DNA from: Microbulbifer donghaiensis
GTDB taxonomy: Bacteria; Pseudomonadota; Gammaproteobacteria; Pseudomonadales; Cellvibrionaceae
Direction of reading: 5' to 3'
NCBI RefSeq assembly: GCF_900129095.1
Contig: NZ_FQVA01000001.1
Location: 1,364,001 to 1,428,000, forward strand
Length of the DNA: 64,000 nucleotides
In this document: positions 26,912-36,062 of the stretch, in pieces
Position numbering within the stretch: the stretch's first letter is position 1
Layout of the letters: every line of letters starts with the position of its first letter
Made by a program: the position numbers and the translations under genes
The notes under the pieces: generated by a model
What the model saw: the letters and a program-made list of their open reading frames with translations, nothing else
The model's database searches: none
Told to the model about the DNA's origin: nothing

Positions 26912-27697
26912 TTAATTCCTGACCCTTTCGATCTGCTCGAACCGGGATACGCTGGCCAGATAATCCTCCCAGCTGCTGACCAGATCCGTCGTCTGGTAGC
27001 GCTTGTATTTTTCCCTGTCCAGCCAGAACACCCTGGTTCTGGCCCTGCGCAGATCAATCGGCGGCAGGCCGTCAATCGCCTCAGGCCCGGCTCTGAAAAC
27101 CGATCCGGCCCGGGAGTTCTGGATCATGTCGCTGACGATTATCAGCCGGATATCCTCGGCGCGCTGATCGATCCTTCGCAAGGCGGCAATGTCCGAAAGC
27201 GCTTCAAAGATCGGCGATCGCTTCTGTTCCCCGGACGCAACAACGGCAGCGATGGCTCTATCGAGCGGTTCGGCAAAGCGATCCTGATACAGCCGTTCAA
27301 CGAAGACGCGATTTGAAGTGAGCATATTCACGTCATCTGCTGAACTCGGCTTACACAGGTCGACCACGGGATCAGACAGGCCGTTGTATTTTTCATCGAG
27401 AACGAATATTGAAAAGCGGTCATTTACCCTGGCACTCTGCAGCATCTCCGAAATATGAGTGCGCAGAAAATGCTCCTGGTGCGCAGACAGCGCATCGGAG
27501 ACGTCGATGATCAGCAGCTGGTGCGCATATCTGGGGGTATGCTCGTTGCAGAGCGTCACCCGGTCATAATCCTTTTCGGGTGCATTGACGACGGTGAATA
27601 TAAAAGCGGCCAGGGCGATCAGTATGGCACCACCGACAGCGAATATCAGCAGCCCTCTCCTATCTTCGGACGACATAGCTCCGCGGGAATATCTCAT
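26912..27697 (-). CDS. membrane-anchored vWA-like protein of unknown function
   Basis: 261 residues from the start chosen here. The ATG at 27697 overlaps the upstream stop as TGATG, and the protein then begins MRYSRGAMSSEDRRG. One transmembrane helix spans about residues 15-37, with positive charges before it, so the rest should face the periplasm. The remainder has a vWA-like alternating pattern: LLIIDVSDALS (Asp65, Ser67), SPIFEALSDIA and IRLIIVSDM (Asp190). The second MIDAS Ser is missing (DVSDA), so metal binding is doubtful. Cys50 and Cys115 could form a disulfide. I do not recognise the family. It pairs with the upstream coiled-coil protein. Confidence 0.6.
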   Translation of the reverse strand: MRYSRGAMSSEDRRGLLIFAVGGAILIALAAFIFTVVNAPEKDYDRVTLCNEHTPRYAHQLLIIDVSDALSAHQEHFLRTHISEMLQSARVNDRFSIFVLDEKYNGLSDPVVDLCKPSSADDVNMLTSNRVFVERLYQDRFAEPLDRAIAAVVASGEQKRSPIFEALSDIAALRRIDQRAEDIRLIIVSDMIQNSRAGSVFRAGPEAIDGLPPIDLRRARTRVFWLDREKYKRYQTTDLVSSWEDYLASVSRFEQIERVRN

Positions 27698-29070
27698 CAC
27701 ATTCCACTCAATCCATTGTCTCGCTCGATGGTGCTGATCAGACCTGCTAATTCCCTCTGTGTTTCTCGGCACTTGCTGTTGATCGCCGCGATAGAGTCCG
27801 CATAAGCCTGGTCCAAATCCTTCAGCACCAGATCGAACGCGGTTAGATCAACCTTGTGCTGTTCCAGGCCGGTGGTGTTCAGCGTTGGCAACTTGTCCAG
27901 CTCGAACCTCAGCAGCTCGCCGAAGTAAGCGGCCCGGCGATTCATCATTCTCGCGGAGTAGGACTGGTAGTAACGGACCAGCTCATCCAGTAACCCCTGC
28001 GCCTTGACGATGTCCTCCTCGTAGTGACGCCGGATTTCTTCACTGTGCTCGATACTGGATTTGAAGCCGATGTACTGGGTGCGAATCTCTCTCTCCTTGT
28101 CGGAAAGCTCCTGCTGGGAAACCTCTGCCACCTCATTGATCTCGTCGATAGCCACCGCGCAGCTCCTGGCCCACTGATCCTGCAGCTTCGTCAACCGACG
28201 GGTCATGGCGGTGTAGCCCGGGTAGCGGTCATCGACCACGAAAAACTTGGCGGTGAGCAATATCAGGGCAATAGCACTGACGATCACCATAATCCAGGAG
28301 TTGAAGTCGTGTATGCCAAAAGGGTCACCCAGCAAGTTCAGCACTGCGAGCTTGGAGGCAATGAACGGGTTTACTTCCAGGGCTTCCCGGTAGTGGCCGA
28401 CGCCGAGGACAAATGCCGTGGCGATCGCGCCGATTGCCGCAAACACGAGCAGAGCACTCAGCTTGCGCGCAATATTGCGGTGAAATGTGTTTCGCAGGGC
28501 AACGGCGGCAAAGGCGGCGAGACCGAGATTGACCAGGGAGATAATGAACGCCTGGAAGAAGCCGCCCACCAAACCTAGCTCACTGCCCTTCGACAGGAAG
28601 AAGGAATTCAGTGCTGTTTCGAAAATAACAATAAAAAATATGACCGAGTAATGGAGGATCTTTGACTCGCGATAGATAGCGTCCCGCGTCAGGCCATTTC
28701 TGTGCCGGAATATCTCAAGATCCGTCCGCACAGAAGAAAGCTCCTTGGCTGCCCTTTTCAGGTCCTGGGCGATGACCGCGAAGCGACTCTCGATCCTTTT
28801 GCAGATGGCGCTTTCTGTATTTTTGATGTCCTGATACAGCTGGCGAATGCCCACATCATTGCGAGCTTCCACCTCTTCGTCGAGCTGTTCCTGCCTGCCC
28901 TGGTGGACCTTGCCAATGATCTCCCGCATCACATAGGAGCGCAGACTCTCTTCGCTCTCGGTGTGATTGTTTCGGTCGATCTCGGGAATGCCTGCCTTGA
29001 CGTCGCGCTCAACGCGCTCTTCGAGACGGAGGGCGGAAATAGCAGTTTGGGTTGCCGGGATAGAGGTCAT
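27697..29070 (-). CDS. four-helix membrane protein flanked by coiled coils, unknown function
   Basis: A 457-residue protein. Residues 1-135 are charged and helical (many Glu, Arg and Gln). Four hydrophobic helices follow at about 139-159, 167-192, 203-225 and 257-279, and a second long coiled-coil-like region runs from 285 to 457. Both ends are predicted cytoplasmic. AGGTGA lies 4 bases before the ATG. It is translationally coupled to the anchored vWA-like gene. Codon use is less GC-biased than in the neighbouring core genes, which hints at transfer. I do not recognise it; the shape suggests a membrane scaffold or stress/defence component, but nothing proves this. Confidence 0.6.
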   Translation of the reverse strand: MTSIPATQTAISALRLEERVERDVKAGIPEIDRNNHTESEESLRSYVMREIIGKVHQGRQEQLDEEVEARNDVGIRQLYQDIKNTESAICKRIESRFAVIAQDLKRAAKELSSVRTDLEIFRHRNGLTRDAIYRESKILHYSVIFFIVIFETALNSFFLSKGSELGLVGGFFQAFIISLVNLGLAAFAAVALRNTFHRNIARKLSALLVFAAIGAIATAFVLGVGHYREALEVNPFIASKLAVLNLLGDPFGIHDFNSWIMVIVSAIALILLTAKFFVVDDRYPGYTAMTRRLTKLQDQWARSCAVAIDEINEVAEVSQQELSDKEREIRTQYIGFKSSIEHSEEIRRHYEEDIVKAQGLLDELVRYYQSYSARMMNRRAAYFGELLRFELDKLPTLNTTGLEQHKVDLTAFDLVLKDLDQAYADSIAAINSKCRETQRELAGLISTIERDNGLSGM

Positions 29071-29394
29071 GACTTCACCTAAAAGACATCCACTACATTT
29101 TAGGTATCGATTTCGACGGTCCTTTCGCTGTCACCGGCGGAGCGCCACCAATTCCAGTCCGTGCTCCATTAATGGATCACTTCTCTTTTATCGCCTAAGT
29201 GCGACTGGCTGCAGGGACCGTTCGACAGCGAAAATTTTCCTTATCTTTCAGAATAGCTTTCCGGGAGAAACTCGGATGGCAATACGATGAATGGTTAGCT
29301 TTTTTTGGCTGCGGTGAGCCGCTCCGGCGGAAATCGGCGGGGAACGAGAATCAAAAAAGAAGGAGTAAGCGACAGCGGGCGCTGCCGCGCGAAA
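29071..29394. other. intergenic region upstream of the two-gene membrane module
   Basis: A 324-bp gap between the DUF1820 stop and the module start, both on the minus strand. It is AT-richer near 29220-29310, suitable for a promoter of the module. I see no clear terminator with a U run, no operator repeat and no ORF with recognisable content. Confidence 0.5.
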
Positions 29395-29727
29395 TCACTC
29401 GGGGTCTACCGGCGGGCGAATCGGTGTCGGGAAGGGGAATTTGGCGACCTTGTCACCTTTTACTTCAACGATCTTGCCTACCCCCTCTTTCTCCACCTCA
29501 TCGATGCGCACGATGCTGTGCATCGGGATATAGCAGCGGGTCACCGAGGCGAATTCATTCTTCAGTTTTTCCTCGCTGGGATCCACTACCAGCTGGGCCT
29601 TTTCGCCAAAGACAAACTCCTCGACCTCGATAAAGCCATACATATCGCTCTGATAGATGGCCCGGGCGTAGAGCTCGTACACCTGGTTCTGGTTGTGGAA
29701 GATGACTTTGTAAATAGGGTTGGCCAT
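29395..29727 (-). CDS. DUF1820 family protein
   Basis: A 110-residue soluble protein beginning MANPIYKVIFHNQNQVYELYAR and containing GFIEVEEFVFGE and IPMHSIVRIDEVEKEG, the DUF1820 pattern widespread in gammaproteobacteria. It ends in a proline-rich tail. Function is unknown. It is divergent from miaB, an arrangement I recall from related genomes. Confidence 0.85.
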   Translation of the reverse strand: MANPIYKVIFHNQNQVYELYARAIYQSDMYGFIEVEEFVFGEKAQLVVDPSEEKLKNEFASVTRCYIPMHSIVRIDEVEKEGVGKIVEVKGDKVAKFPFPTPIRPPVDPE

Positions 29728-29915
29728 AGGACTCTCTAACTGGGGACTACCCCCGTGGATTCAAGCGCGGGAGGCTGCATAATTTAGTGCCTGCCCTCTC
29801 TGGCGCTTCTACCGTGCATTCGAGCTGGCTCCGGGCCAGCCCAAAAAAGCGCGCAAGAATAGCACAGGATTTACGCAGCTAATATAGCCGTCTATGCAGT
29901 GCGAGACGGTATCGC

Positions 29916-29921
29916 TATAAT
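29916..29921 (+). promoter_or_regulatory. probable -10 hexamer of the miaB promoter
   Basis: A perfect TATAAT 42 bp before the miaB ATG. The -35 position 17 bp upstream reads TATGCA, only a partial match to TTGACA. Confidence 0.5.
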
Positions 29922-29962
29922 GCCCCACCATTTTAATTGACTAGTTTTTAACCAGGCGCGAT

Positions 29963-31342
29963 ATGTCCGATACCACACCCAAAACCGGGGTGAAAAAGCT
30001 GTATATCAAGACCCACGGCTGCCAGATGAACGAGTACGACTCCGCGCGCATGCGCGACCTGCTCGGCGAGTCACACGCCATGGTGCCCACCGACGACCCG
30101 GAGGATGCGGATGTTCTGCTGGTCAACACCTGTTCTATCCGCGAGAAGGCACAGGAAAAATTGTTCCACCAGCTGGGCCGCTGGAAGCACCTGAAGCAAA
30201 AAAATCCCGATCTGATTATCGGCGTCGGCGGCTGTGTCGCCAGCCAGGAGGGCGAGGCCATCGCCACCCGCGCGCCCTACGTGGACCTGATCTTCGGTCC
30301 GCAGACCCTGCACCGCCTGCCGGAAATGATGCAGACCCGAGAGCAGAAAAACGGCGTTGTGGTCGTGGACGTGAGCTTCCCGGAAATCGAGAAATTCGAC
30401 CGTCTGCCGCAGCCGGAGGCCGACGGTGCCACGGCATTCGTGTCCATCATGGAAGGCTGTTCCAAATACTGCACCTTCTGTGTGGTGCCCTACACCCGCG
30501 GCGAGGAGGTCAGCCGCCCAGTGGCGGACGTGCTGGAGGAAGTGGCACACCTGGCGGATCAGGGTGTACGCGAGGTCAACCTGTTGGGTCAGAATGTAAA
30601 CGCCTACCGCGCGCCCGGCGACGACGGCCAGATTGTCGATTTTGCCGAGCTGATTACCTATGTCGCCGCCATCGACGGTATCGACCGCATCCGCTACACC
30701 ACTTCTCACCCGGTGGAGTTCTCCGATGCGCTGATCGATGTCTACGCCGAAGTGCCGGAACTGGTGAACCACCTGCACCTGCCGGTGCAGAGCGGCTCCG
30801 ACCGCATCCTGATGGCGATGAAACGCGGCCACACGGCACTGGAGTACAAGTCCAAGATCCGCCGCCTGAAGAAGATCCGCCCGGATATCTGCCTGTCTTC
30901 CGACTTTATCATCGGCTTCCCGGGGGAGACCGAGAAGGATTTCGAAGACACCATGAAGCTGATCCAGGACGTGGGCTTCGATATCTCCTTCAGCTTCATC
31001 TATTCGCCGCGCCCGGGCACGCCGGCGGCGGACCTGCCGGACGACACGCCGGAGGAAGTGAAGAAGCAGCGACTGCAGCTGCTGCAGCACCGCATCAACC
31101 AGCAGGCGGCGGAGATCGCCCGCCGCATGGTCGGCAATACCGAGCGAGTGCTGGTGACCGGCGTATCGAAAAAGGACCCGGGCCAACTGCAGGGCCGCAC
31201 CGAAAACAATCGCGTGGTCAACTTCCGCTTCGACGACCTGGCGCTGATCGGCAAGTTCGCCGATGTCCTGATCGAGGAGGCGCTGCCCAATTCACTGCGC
31301 GGCACCCTGGTGGCCTCCGAGCTCGATGGCCCGCTGATGTAA
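29963..31342 (+). CDS. miaB: tRNA-2-methylthio-N6-dimethylallyladenosine synthase
   Basis: A 459-residue radical-SAM methylthiotransferase acting at A37 of tRNAs. The N-terminal UPF0004 domain carries cluster cysteines in [18 protein letters not shown] and [10 protein letters not shown]. The radical-SAM motif CSKYCTFC follows, then [10 protein letters not shown], and a C-terminal TRAM domain ([24 protein letters not shown]). Length is normal. It precedes ybeZ-ybeY-ybeX-lnt, the order known from many gammaproteobacteria. Confidence 0.98.
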   Translation: MSDTTPKTGVKKLYIKTHGCQMNEYDSARMRDLLGESHAMVPTDDPEDADVLLVNTCSIREKAQEKLFHQLGRWKHLKQKNPDLIIGVGGCVASQEGEAIATRAPYVDLIFGPQTLHRLPEMMQTREQKNGVVVVDVSFPEIEKFDRLPQPEADGATAFVSIMEGCSKYCTFCVVPYTRGEEVSRPVADVLEEVAHLADQGVREVNLLGQNVNAYRAPGDDGQIVDFAELITYVAAIDGIDRIRYTTSHPVEFSDALIDVYAEVPELVNHLHLPVQSGSDRILMAMKRGHTALEYKSKIRRLKKIRPDICLSSDFIIGFPGETEKDFEDTMKLIQDVGFDISFSFIYSPRPGTPAADLPDDTPEEVKKQRLQLLQHRINQQAAEIARRMVGNTERVLVTGVSKKDPGQLQGRTENNRVVNFRFDDLALIGKFADVLIEEALPNSLRGTLVASELDGPLM

Positions 31343-31360
31343 TCCTATCCATCCTGCCAC

Positions 31361-31383
31361 GGGAGCGGTGACTCGCCGCTCCC
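31361..31383 (+). terminator. hairpin after miaB
   Basis: GGGAGCGG pairs with CCGCTCCC around a 7-base loop, 18 bp past the miaB stop. No U run follows, so termination is only possible. Confidence 0.35.
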
Positions 31384-31545
31384 TCCGGGCACACACAGAC
31401 AAGTTTTCCCGGTTCTGTAATATCAACCTGTTATAAAAGCCATATAAGGTTAGAACCTATTTGTCGCACACTGCCCTTTCCCCTACCGGGAAAATGGGTA
31501 TACCCTAGCAGTGAAACCCCCAGATAAAGGTGCACGGAAACCAAT

Positions 31546-32571
31546 TTGGAAACTCATACTCTCGCTCACAGTATCACTCTTGAGCCCAACGACGCCCGCC
31601 GCCTGGCCAACCTCTGTGGCCAATTCGATCAACACCTGCGCCAGATTGAACAGCGATTGGATATCGAAATCCGCAATCGCGGCAATCAATTTGCCTTTTA
31701 CGGAGAGCCCAAGTCCGCCCGCGCTGCCGGCGAGCTGCTGAGTTTCCTGTACAAGGAGACGGGGACGAGAGATCAGCTGACGCCGGACGAGATCCACCTG
31801 GCGCTGCAGCAGGCCGGGGTCGAGGAGCTGTTGAACAGGAATGACGAGAGCGAGGGCGCGGAGGCGGAACAGGTGGTACTGATCCGCACCAAGAAGTGCT
31901 CCGTGCGCCCCCGCGGCCTGAACCAGCGCAAGTATGTGCGCGCCGTGCAGACCAACGACATCAATTTCGGCGTAGGTCCGGCCGGTACCGGCAAGACCTA
32001 TCTGGCGGTGGCCTGCGCCGTGGAGGCCCTGTTGAAAGACCAGGTCGAGCGCATCCTGCTGGTGCGCCCGGCGGTGGAGGCGGGTGAAAAGCTCGGCTTC
32101 CTGCCCGGCGACCTGAGCCAGAAGGTGGACCCCTACCTGCGGCCGCTGTACGACGCCCTCTACGAAATGCTCGGCTTCGAGACGGTCGGCAAGCTGATCG
32201 AGCGTAATGTCATCGAGGTGGCGCCGCTCGCCTATATGCGCGGCCGCACCCTGAACAACGCTTTCGTAATCCTCGATGAGAGCCAGAACACCACCCGCGA
32301 GCAGATGAAGATGTTCCTGACCCGCATCGGTTTCGGCTCCACCGCGGTGATCACCGGCGACCCCAGTCAGATCGACCTGCCCCGCGGCCAGGCCTCCGGC
32401 CTGCGCCACGCCATCGAGGTGCTGCGCAATGTCAATGGCATCAGCTTCACCCACTTCGGCGCCAAAGACGTGGTGCGCCACCCGCTGGTTCAGCGCATCG
32501 TCGAAGCCTACGATATCCACGAGGCAGAGCGCGAGGCGATGACAGCCAAACCTGACGAAGACGCGGCCTGA
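31546..32571 (+). CDS. ybeZ: PhoH-like ATPase YbeZ
   Basis: A 341-residue PhoH-family ATPase linked to RNA metabolism together with YbeY. Walker A GPAGTGKT lies at residues 144-151, and Walker B AFVILDESQN about 90 residues later. The N-terminal segment ITLEPNDARRLANLCGQFD matches other YbeZ proteins. The start codon is TTG: an in-frame stop lies 21 bases upstream and no ATG precedes the conserved N-terminus. The stop is 18 bp before ybeY. Confidence 0.95.
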   Translation: METHTLAHSITLEPNDARRLANLCGQFDQHLRQIEQRLDIEIRNRGNQFAFYGEPKSARAAGELLSFLYKETGTRDQLTPDEIHLALQQAGVEELLNRNDESEGAEAEQVVLIRTKKCSVRPRGLNQRKYVRAVQTNDINFGVGPAGTGKTYLAVACAVEALLKDQVERILLVRPAVEAGEKLGFLPGDLSQKVDPYLRPLYDALYEMLGFETVGKLIERNVIEVAPLAYMRGRTLNNAFVILDESQNTTREQMKMFLTRIGFGSTAVITGDPSQIDLPRGQASGLRHAIEVLRNVNGISFTHFGAKDVVRHPLVQRIVEAYDIHEAEREAMTAKPDEDAA

Positions 32572-32589
32572 GGCTGTCGCGCGAAAATC

Positions 32590-33063
32590 ATGATCGATTT
32601 ACACGTCGACGTGCAGCGGGCCAGCCGCTGCACCGATCTCCCCTCCGACGACAGCATCCAGACCTGGGTCGCGGCCGCCCTTTCGGGCCGCCGCGAGGCA
32701 GCGGAACTGGTGGTACGCATCGTCGACGAGGAGGAGAGTCGCCAGCTCAACAGCCAGTATCGCGGCAAGGACAAACCCACCAATGTCCTGTCCTTCCCTG
32801 CCGAACTACCTGAGGACCTGGATCTTCCTATACTCGGGGATCTTGTGATCTGTGCCCCGGTTGTCGCGCAGGAAGCGGAACAACAGCGCAAAGCGCCCTC
32901 CGCGCACTGGGCACATATGGTGGTCCATGGCACACTGCACCTCCTGGGTTACGACCATATCGATGACACCGACGCCGAGGTGATGGAAAAGCTGGAGACA
33001 GGCCTGTTGGCGGGCCTCGGCTTCGCGGACCCCTATACCCCCGCAGAAGATGTAAAGGAATAA
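32590..33063 (+). CDS. ybeY: endoribonuclease YbeY (rRNA maturation factor)
   Basis: A 157-residue metalloprotein of the UPF0054 family involved in 16S rRNA 3'-end maturation and ribosome quality control. The zinc motif [11 protein letters not shown] supplies His113, His117 and His123. KPTNVLSFP and [11 protein letters not shown] are also family signatures. It sits between ybeZ and ybeX. Confidence 0.97.
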   Translation: MIDLHVDVQRASRCTDLPSDDSIQTWVAAALSGRREAAELVVRIVDEEESRQLNSQYRGKDKPTNVLSFPAELPEDLDLPILGDLVICAPVVAQEAEQQRKAPSAHWAHMVVHGTLHLLGYDHIDDTDAEVMEKLETGLLAGLGFADPYTPAEDVKE

Positions 33064-33143
33064 CAGCGCGCTTGTACCATTCATAGAATCAGTACAGTCG
33101 CGAATCGCTACAGACTAGAGTACAGACGAGAGAAAACCGGAGC

Positions 33144-34037
33144 ATGGCCACTTCCATGACCACAGACGAACCCCCAAGTAGCCAATCCAGCAAGTCCCGA
33201 TCGGGTGAAAAAAACTGGCTCGAAAAGCTGTTCGGTGCTTTTTCTGCCGAACCCAAATCCCGCGACGAACTGCTGGATATCATCAAGGATGCCGCGGATA
33301 ACCAACTGGTGGACGCGGAGGCCCTGTCTATCATCGAGGGCGCGCTGGACGTCTCCAGCCAGCAGGTGCGCGAGATCATGATCCCCCGCTCGCAGATGGT
33401 AGTGGTCAGCCTGCAGGACAAGCCGGAGGAATTCCTGCCCAAAATTATCGAGTCCGGCCACTCCCGTTTCCCGGTCATCGGCGAGAGCATCGACGATATC
33501 CGCGGTATCCTGCTGGCCAAGGACCTGCTGTCACTGGTTCTGAAGGGCCTGGAGGAGTTCCAGCTCGAAGATATCATCCGCCCGGCCAATATCATTCCCG
33601 AAAGCAAGCGCCTCAATATCCTGCTGCGGGAATTCCGCGAGAATCGCTATCACATGGCCGTCGTGATCGATGAGTACGGCGGCGTTTCCGGCGTGGTGAC
33701 CATTGAAGATATCCTCGAGGAAATCGTCGGCGAGATCGAGGACGAGACCGACGAGGAAGAAGAGGACAGCTATATCCGCAAGGTGGGTGACAACGACTTT
33801 ATCGTCAAGGCGCTCACCCCCATCGAGGATTTCAACGAGTATTTTGACTGCGAACTCAGCGACGAGGAGTTCGATACCATCGGTGGTTTGATCATGCAGT
33901 CCTTCGGGCATTTGCCGGGACGTGACGAAATCACCCGCCTGGGCGACTTTATGTTCCGGGTACTCTATGCGGACAACCGGCAGATTCACCTGCTGCGGGT
34001 CAGCCGCATGGAAAAGCCACCAGCGGAAGACGCCTGA
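33144..34037 (+). CDS. ybeX: CorC/YbeX-family CBS-domain protein
   Basis: A 297-residue protein. A CBS-domain pair covers about residues 70-200 (REIMIPRSQMVVVS, HSRFPVIGESIDDIRGILLAKDLL, HMAVVIDEYGGVSGVVTIEDILEEIVGEI). The C-terminal CorC_HlyC domain (FIVKALTPIEDFNEYF ... TIGGLIMQSFGHLPGRDE) follows. No transmembrane segment is present. The family is linked to magnesium/cobalt efflux and, through its neighbours, to ribosome and envelope homeostasis. Confidence 0.94.
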   Translation: MATSMTTDEPPSSQSSKSRSGEKNWLEKLFGAFSAEPKSRDELLDIIKDAADNQLVDAEALSIIEGALDVSSQQVREIMIPRSQMVVVSLQDKPEEFLPKIIESGHSRFPVIGESIDDIRGILLAKDLLSLVLKGLEEFQLEDIIRPANIIPESKRLNILLREFRENRYHMAVVIDEYGGVSGVVTIEDILEEIVGEIEDETDEEEEDSYIRKVGDNDFIVKALTPIEDFNEYFDCELSDEEFDTIGGLIMQSFGHLPGRDEITRLGDFMFRVLYADNRQIHLLRVSRMEKPPAEDA

Positions 34038-34108
34038 CGATATCTCACTGAACTCCGGAGGAATTATCCGGACTAAGTGGCGCGGGCGATAAAATCGGGT
34101 TCATTGCG

Positions 34109-34129
34109 CGCCCCTCATCGGCAGGGGCG
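34109..34129 (+). terminator. hairpin between ybeX and lnt
   Basis: CGCCCCT and AGGGGCG form a 7-bp stem around CATCGGC in the 170-bp gap. No U run follows, so it may stabilise the upstream mRNA end without stopping transcription. Confidence 0.25.
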
Positions 34130-34207
34130 ACCGCGAGACCTCGATATACGGATCCGCGGCTCGCCTCGCAAAAAACTCCCCCGATAGCAGAGCCGCCCAA
34201 CTGCAAA

Positions 34208-35794
34208 ATGAATGCGACGAAGCCAATAATGCGCAGACTACTCTATTCCCTCGCCAGCGCCATTGCCGGCGGCTTGATGACTCTCTCTTTCGCCCCCTAC
34301 GATTTCTGGATAGCCGGTCTGGTCTCCCTGTCCGCGCTGGCCTGGCTCTATCTGCGCGTATCCGATGGACAATTGCTGCGCGGCCGCAGCGCACTGTGGC
34401 TCGCATTCTGTTATGGCCTGGGTCTCTTCGGCAGCGGCGGTTCCTGGGTCTATGTCTCCATCACCGAATTCGGCAACTCCTCGGTGCCTCTGGGGCTGGC
34501 CCTGACCGGGGGGTTCGTCGCCATAATGGCGCTGCTGCTGGCCCTGCCGTTCTACCTGCTCGGGCGCTTTACCGACCACAAGATCAGCTTCGCGCTCGCC
34601 TTTTCCGCGCTCTGGTTTATCAGCGAATGGCTGCGCAGCTGGATATTCACCGGTTTCCCGTGGCTGTTTGCCGGCTACGGCCATATCGAGACCTGGCTCT
34701 CCGGCTGGGCGCCTGTGCTCAGCGTGTACGGCATAGGGCTACTGCTGGCCTTCACCGCGGCGGTCATCGCGCTCGCCGCAGCGCGGCGCCTGATGCCAAT
34801 CAGGCAGGGCACACACCTGGCCCTGATCGGAGCGGCGCTGCTGCCCTGGCCACTGGGTGCCCTGCTGGCACAGGTGGATTGGACCCAGCCCGAAGGCGAG
34901 GAGATTACCGTCGGCCTGGTGCAGGCCAATATTCCTCAAGATAAGAAGTGGCTGCCGGAATTCCGCGGTGAAACCATCAGCCGCTACCAGGACGGCACCC
35001 GGGCGCTAAGCGAGAAAGGTGTCGACGTCATCATCTGGCCCGAAGCGGCACTGCCGCTGCTCTACAGCCAGGCGCCGAACCTGATGCAAGCCCTGCAGCG
35101 CAATGCCGAGCAGACACAAATAGACCTGATCAGTGGCGTACTCTACGACCGCGAAGACAACGGCGCCGAGCATCGCCGCGTGATACACAACTCCGCCGCC
35201 GTGTTCGGCCGCAGCCCCAGTGTCTACCACAAACGCCACCTGGTGCCCTTCGGCGAATACGTGCCGCTGGAGGAGTGGATTCGCGGCACCATCGAATTCT
35301 TCGACCTGCCGACTTCCTTCATTCGCTCTGGTCCGCAAGATCAGCAGCCCCTGAACGCCGGCGGTGTCACCTGGGCGCCGTTGATCTGTTACGAGATTGT
35401 CTACCCGCGCATGGTTGCCGACACCGCGCTGTCGGCGCAGGTACTGCTGACGATCAGCAACGACGCCTGGTTCGGGGATTCCATCGGCCCGCTACAGCAT
35501 ATGCAAATGGCACAGATGCGCGCACTGGAAACCGGCCGCTACCTGGTGCGCGGCACCAACACCGGTGTCACGGCCATTGTCGACCCGAACGGCCGCATTC
35601 TGGAGCAACTACCGCAATTTGAGCGCGCCAATATGATCGGCGAGATCCGCCCCATGCGCGGCCGCACGCCGTTTATGCTGGCGGGCATTTCACTGGTGTT
35701 TGCGCTGGCACTGCCAATGCTCGCCGTCGCGACACTGCTGCGGCGCAAGCGCAAAGCGCAACGGGATATCGCCGTCGGCCAGGCCACTGACTGA
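34208..35794 (+). CDS. lnt: apolipoprotein N-acyltransferase
   Basis: A 528-residue inner-membrane enzyme that adds the third acyl chain to lipoproteins. The N-terminal half holds about six to seven membrane helices (residues 10-220). The periplasmic nitrilase-fold domain supplies the catalytic triad Glu279 (IIWPEAALP), Lys342 (YHKRHLVPFGEYVP) and Cys394 (PLICYEIVYP). A last helix lies near residue 500. A second start seven codons in (MRRLLYS) is possible. It follows ybeX as in many gammaproteobacteria. Confidence 0.97.
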   Translation: MNATKPIMRRLLYSLASAIAGGLMTLSFAPYDFWIAGLVSLSALAWLYLRVSDGQLLRGRSALWLAFCYGLGLFGSGGSWVYVSITEFGNSSVPLGLALTGGFVAIMALLLALPFYLLGRFTDHKISFALAFSALWFISEWLRSWIFTGFPWLFAGYGHIETWLSGWAPVLSVYGIGLLLAFTAAVIALAAARRLMPIRQGTHLALIGAALLPWPLGALLAQVDWTQPEGEEITVGLVQANIPQDKKWLPEFRGETISRYQDGTRALSEKGVDVIIWPEAALPLLYSQAPNLMQALQRNAEQTQIDLISGVLYDREDNGAEHRRVIHNSAAVFGRSPSVYHKRHLVPFGEYVPLEEWIRGTIEFFDLPTSFIRSGPQDQQPLNAGGVTWAPLICYEIVYPRMVADTALSAQVLLTISNDAWFGDSIGPLQHMQMAQMRALETGRYLVRGTNTGVTAIVDPNGRILEQLPQFERANMIGEIRPMRGRTPFMLAGISLVFALALPMLAVATLLRRKRKAQRDIAVGQATD

Positions 35795-35939
35795 AATCCC
35801 GTCCCGCTAGAGGCTGCGCCCCGGGTCTGACGGCGCCATAACGCCACGAGCACATTCACCGCGCCTATTTATATGACCTATTCGTATAAGGGCGCGGCAA
35901 ATCACCACCATTCAGATAGATATCGCCTACACTCGGCTG

Positions 35940-35989
35940 TATTTGTGCCAGAGGCCGGCTTGCGACCTCTGGCTGCTACTATTTGTGCC
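35940..35989. repeat. hairpin bracketed by a 10-bp direct repeat after lnt
   Basis: TATTTGTGCC occurs at 35940 and again at 35980. Between them GCCAGAGG (35947-35954) pairs with CCTCTGGC (35966-35973) as a perfect 8-bp stem. It lies in the 268-bp gap before yfcH and could be a terminator or a small duplicated element. Confidence 0.5.
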
Positions 35990-36062
35990 GAATGCGCGAA
36001 CGGAATCGCGCTCGGCGGAAAAACGGATACAACGACAAGAGCACGGCAAGGATGCCCACCCT

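Noticed and set aside
35943-36062. N-terminal extension of yfcH
   Set aside because: The Rossmann motif begins right after the ATG at 36063, and the extension overlaps the hairpin/direct-repeat element.
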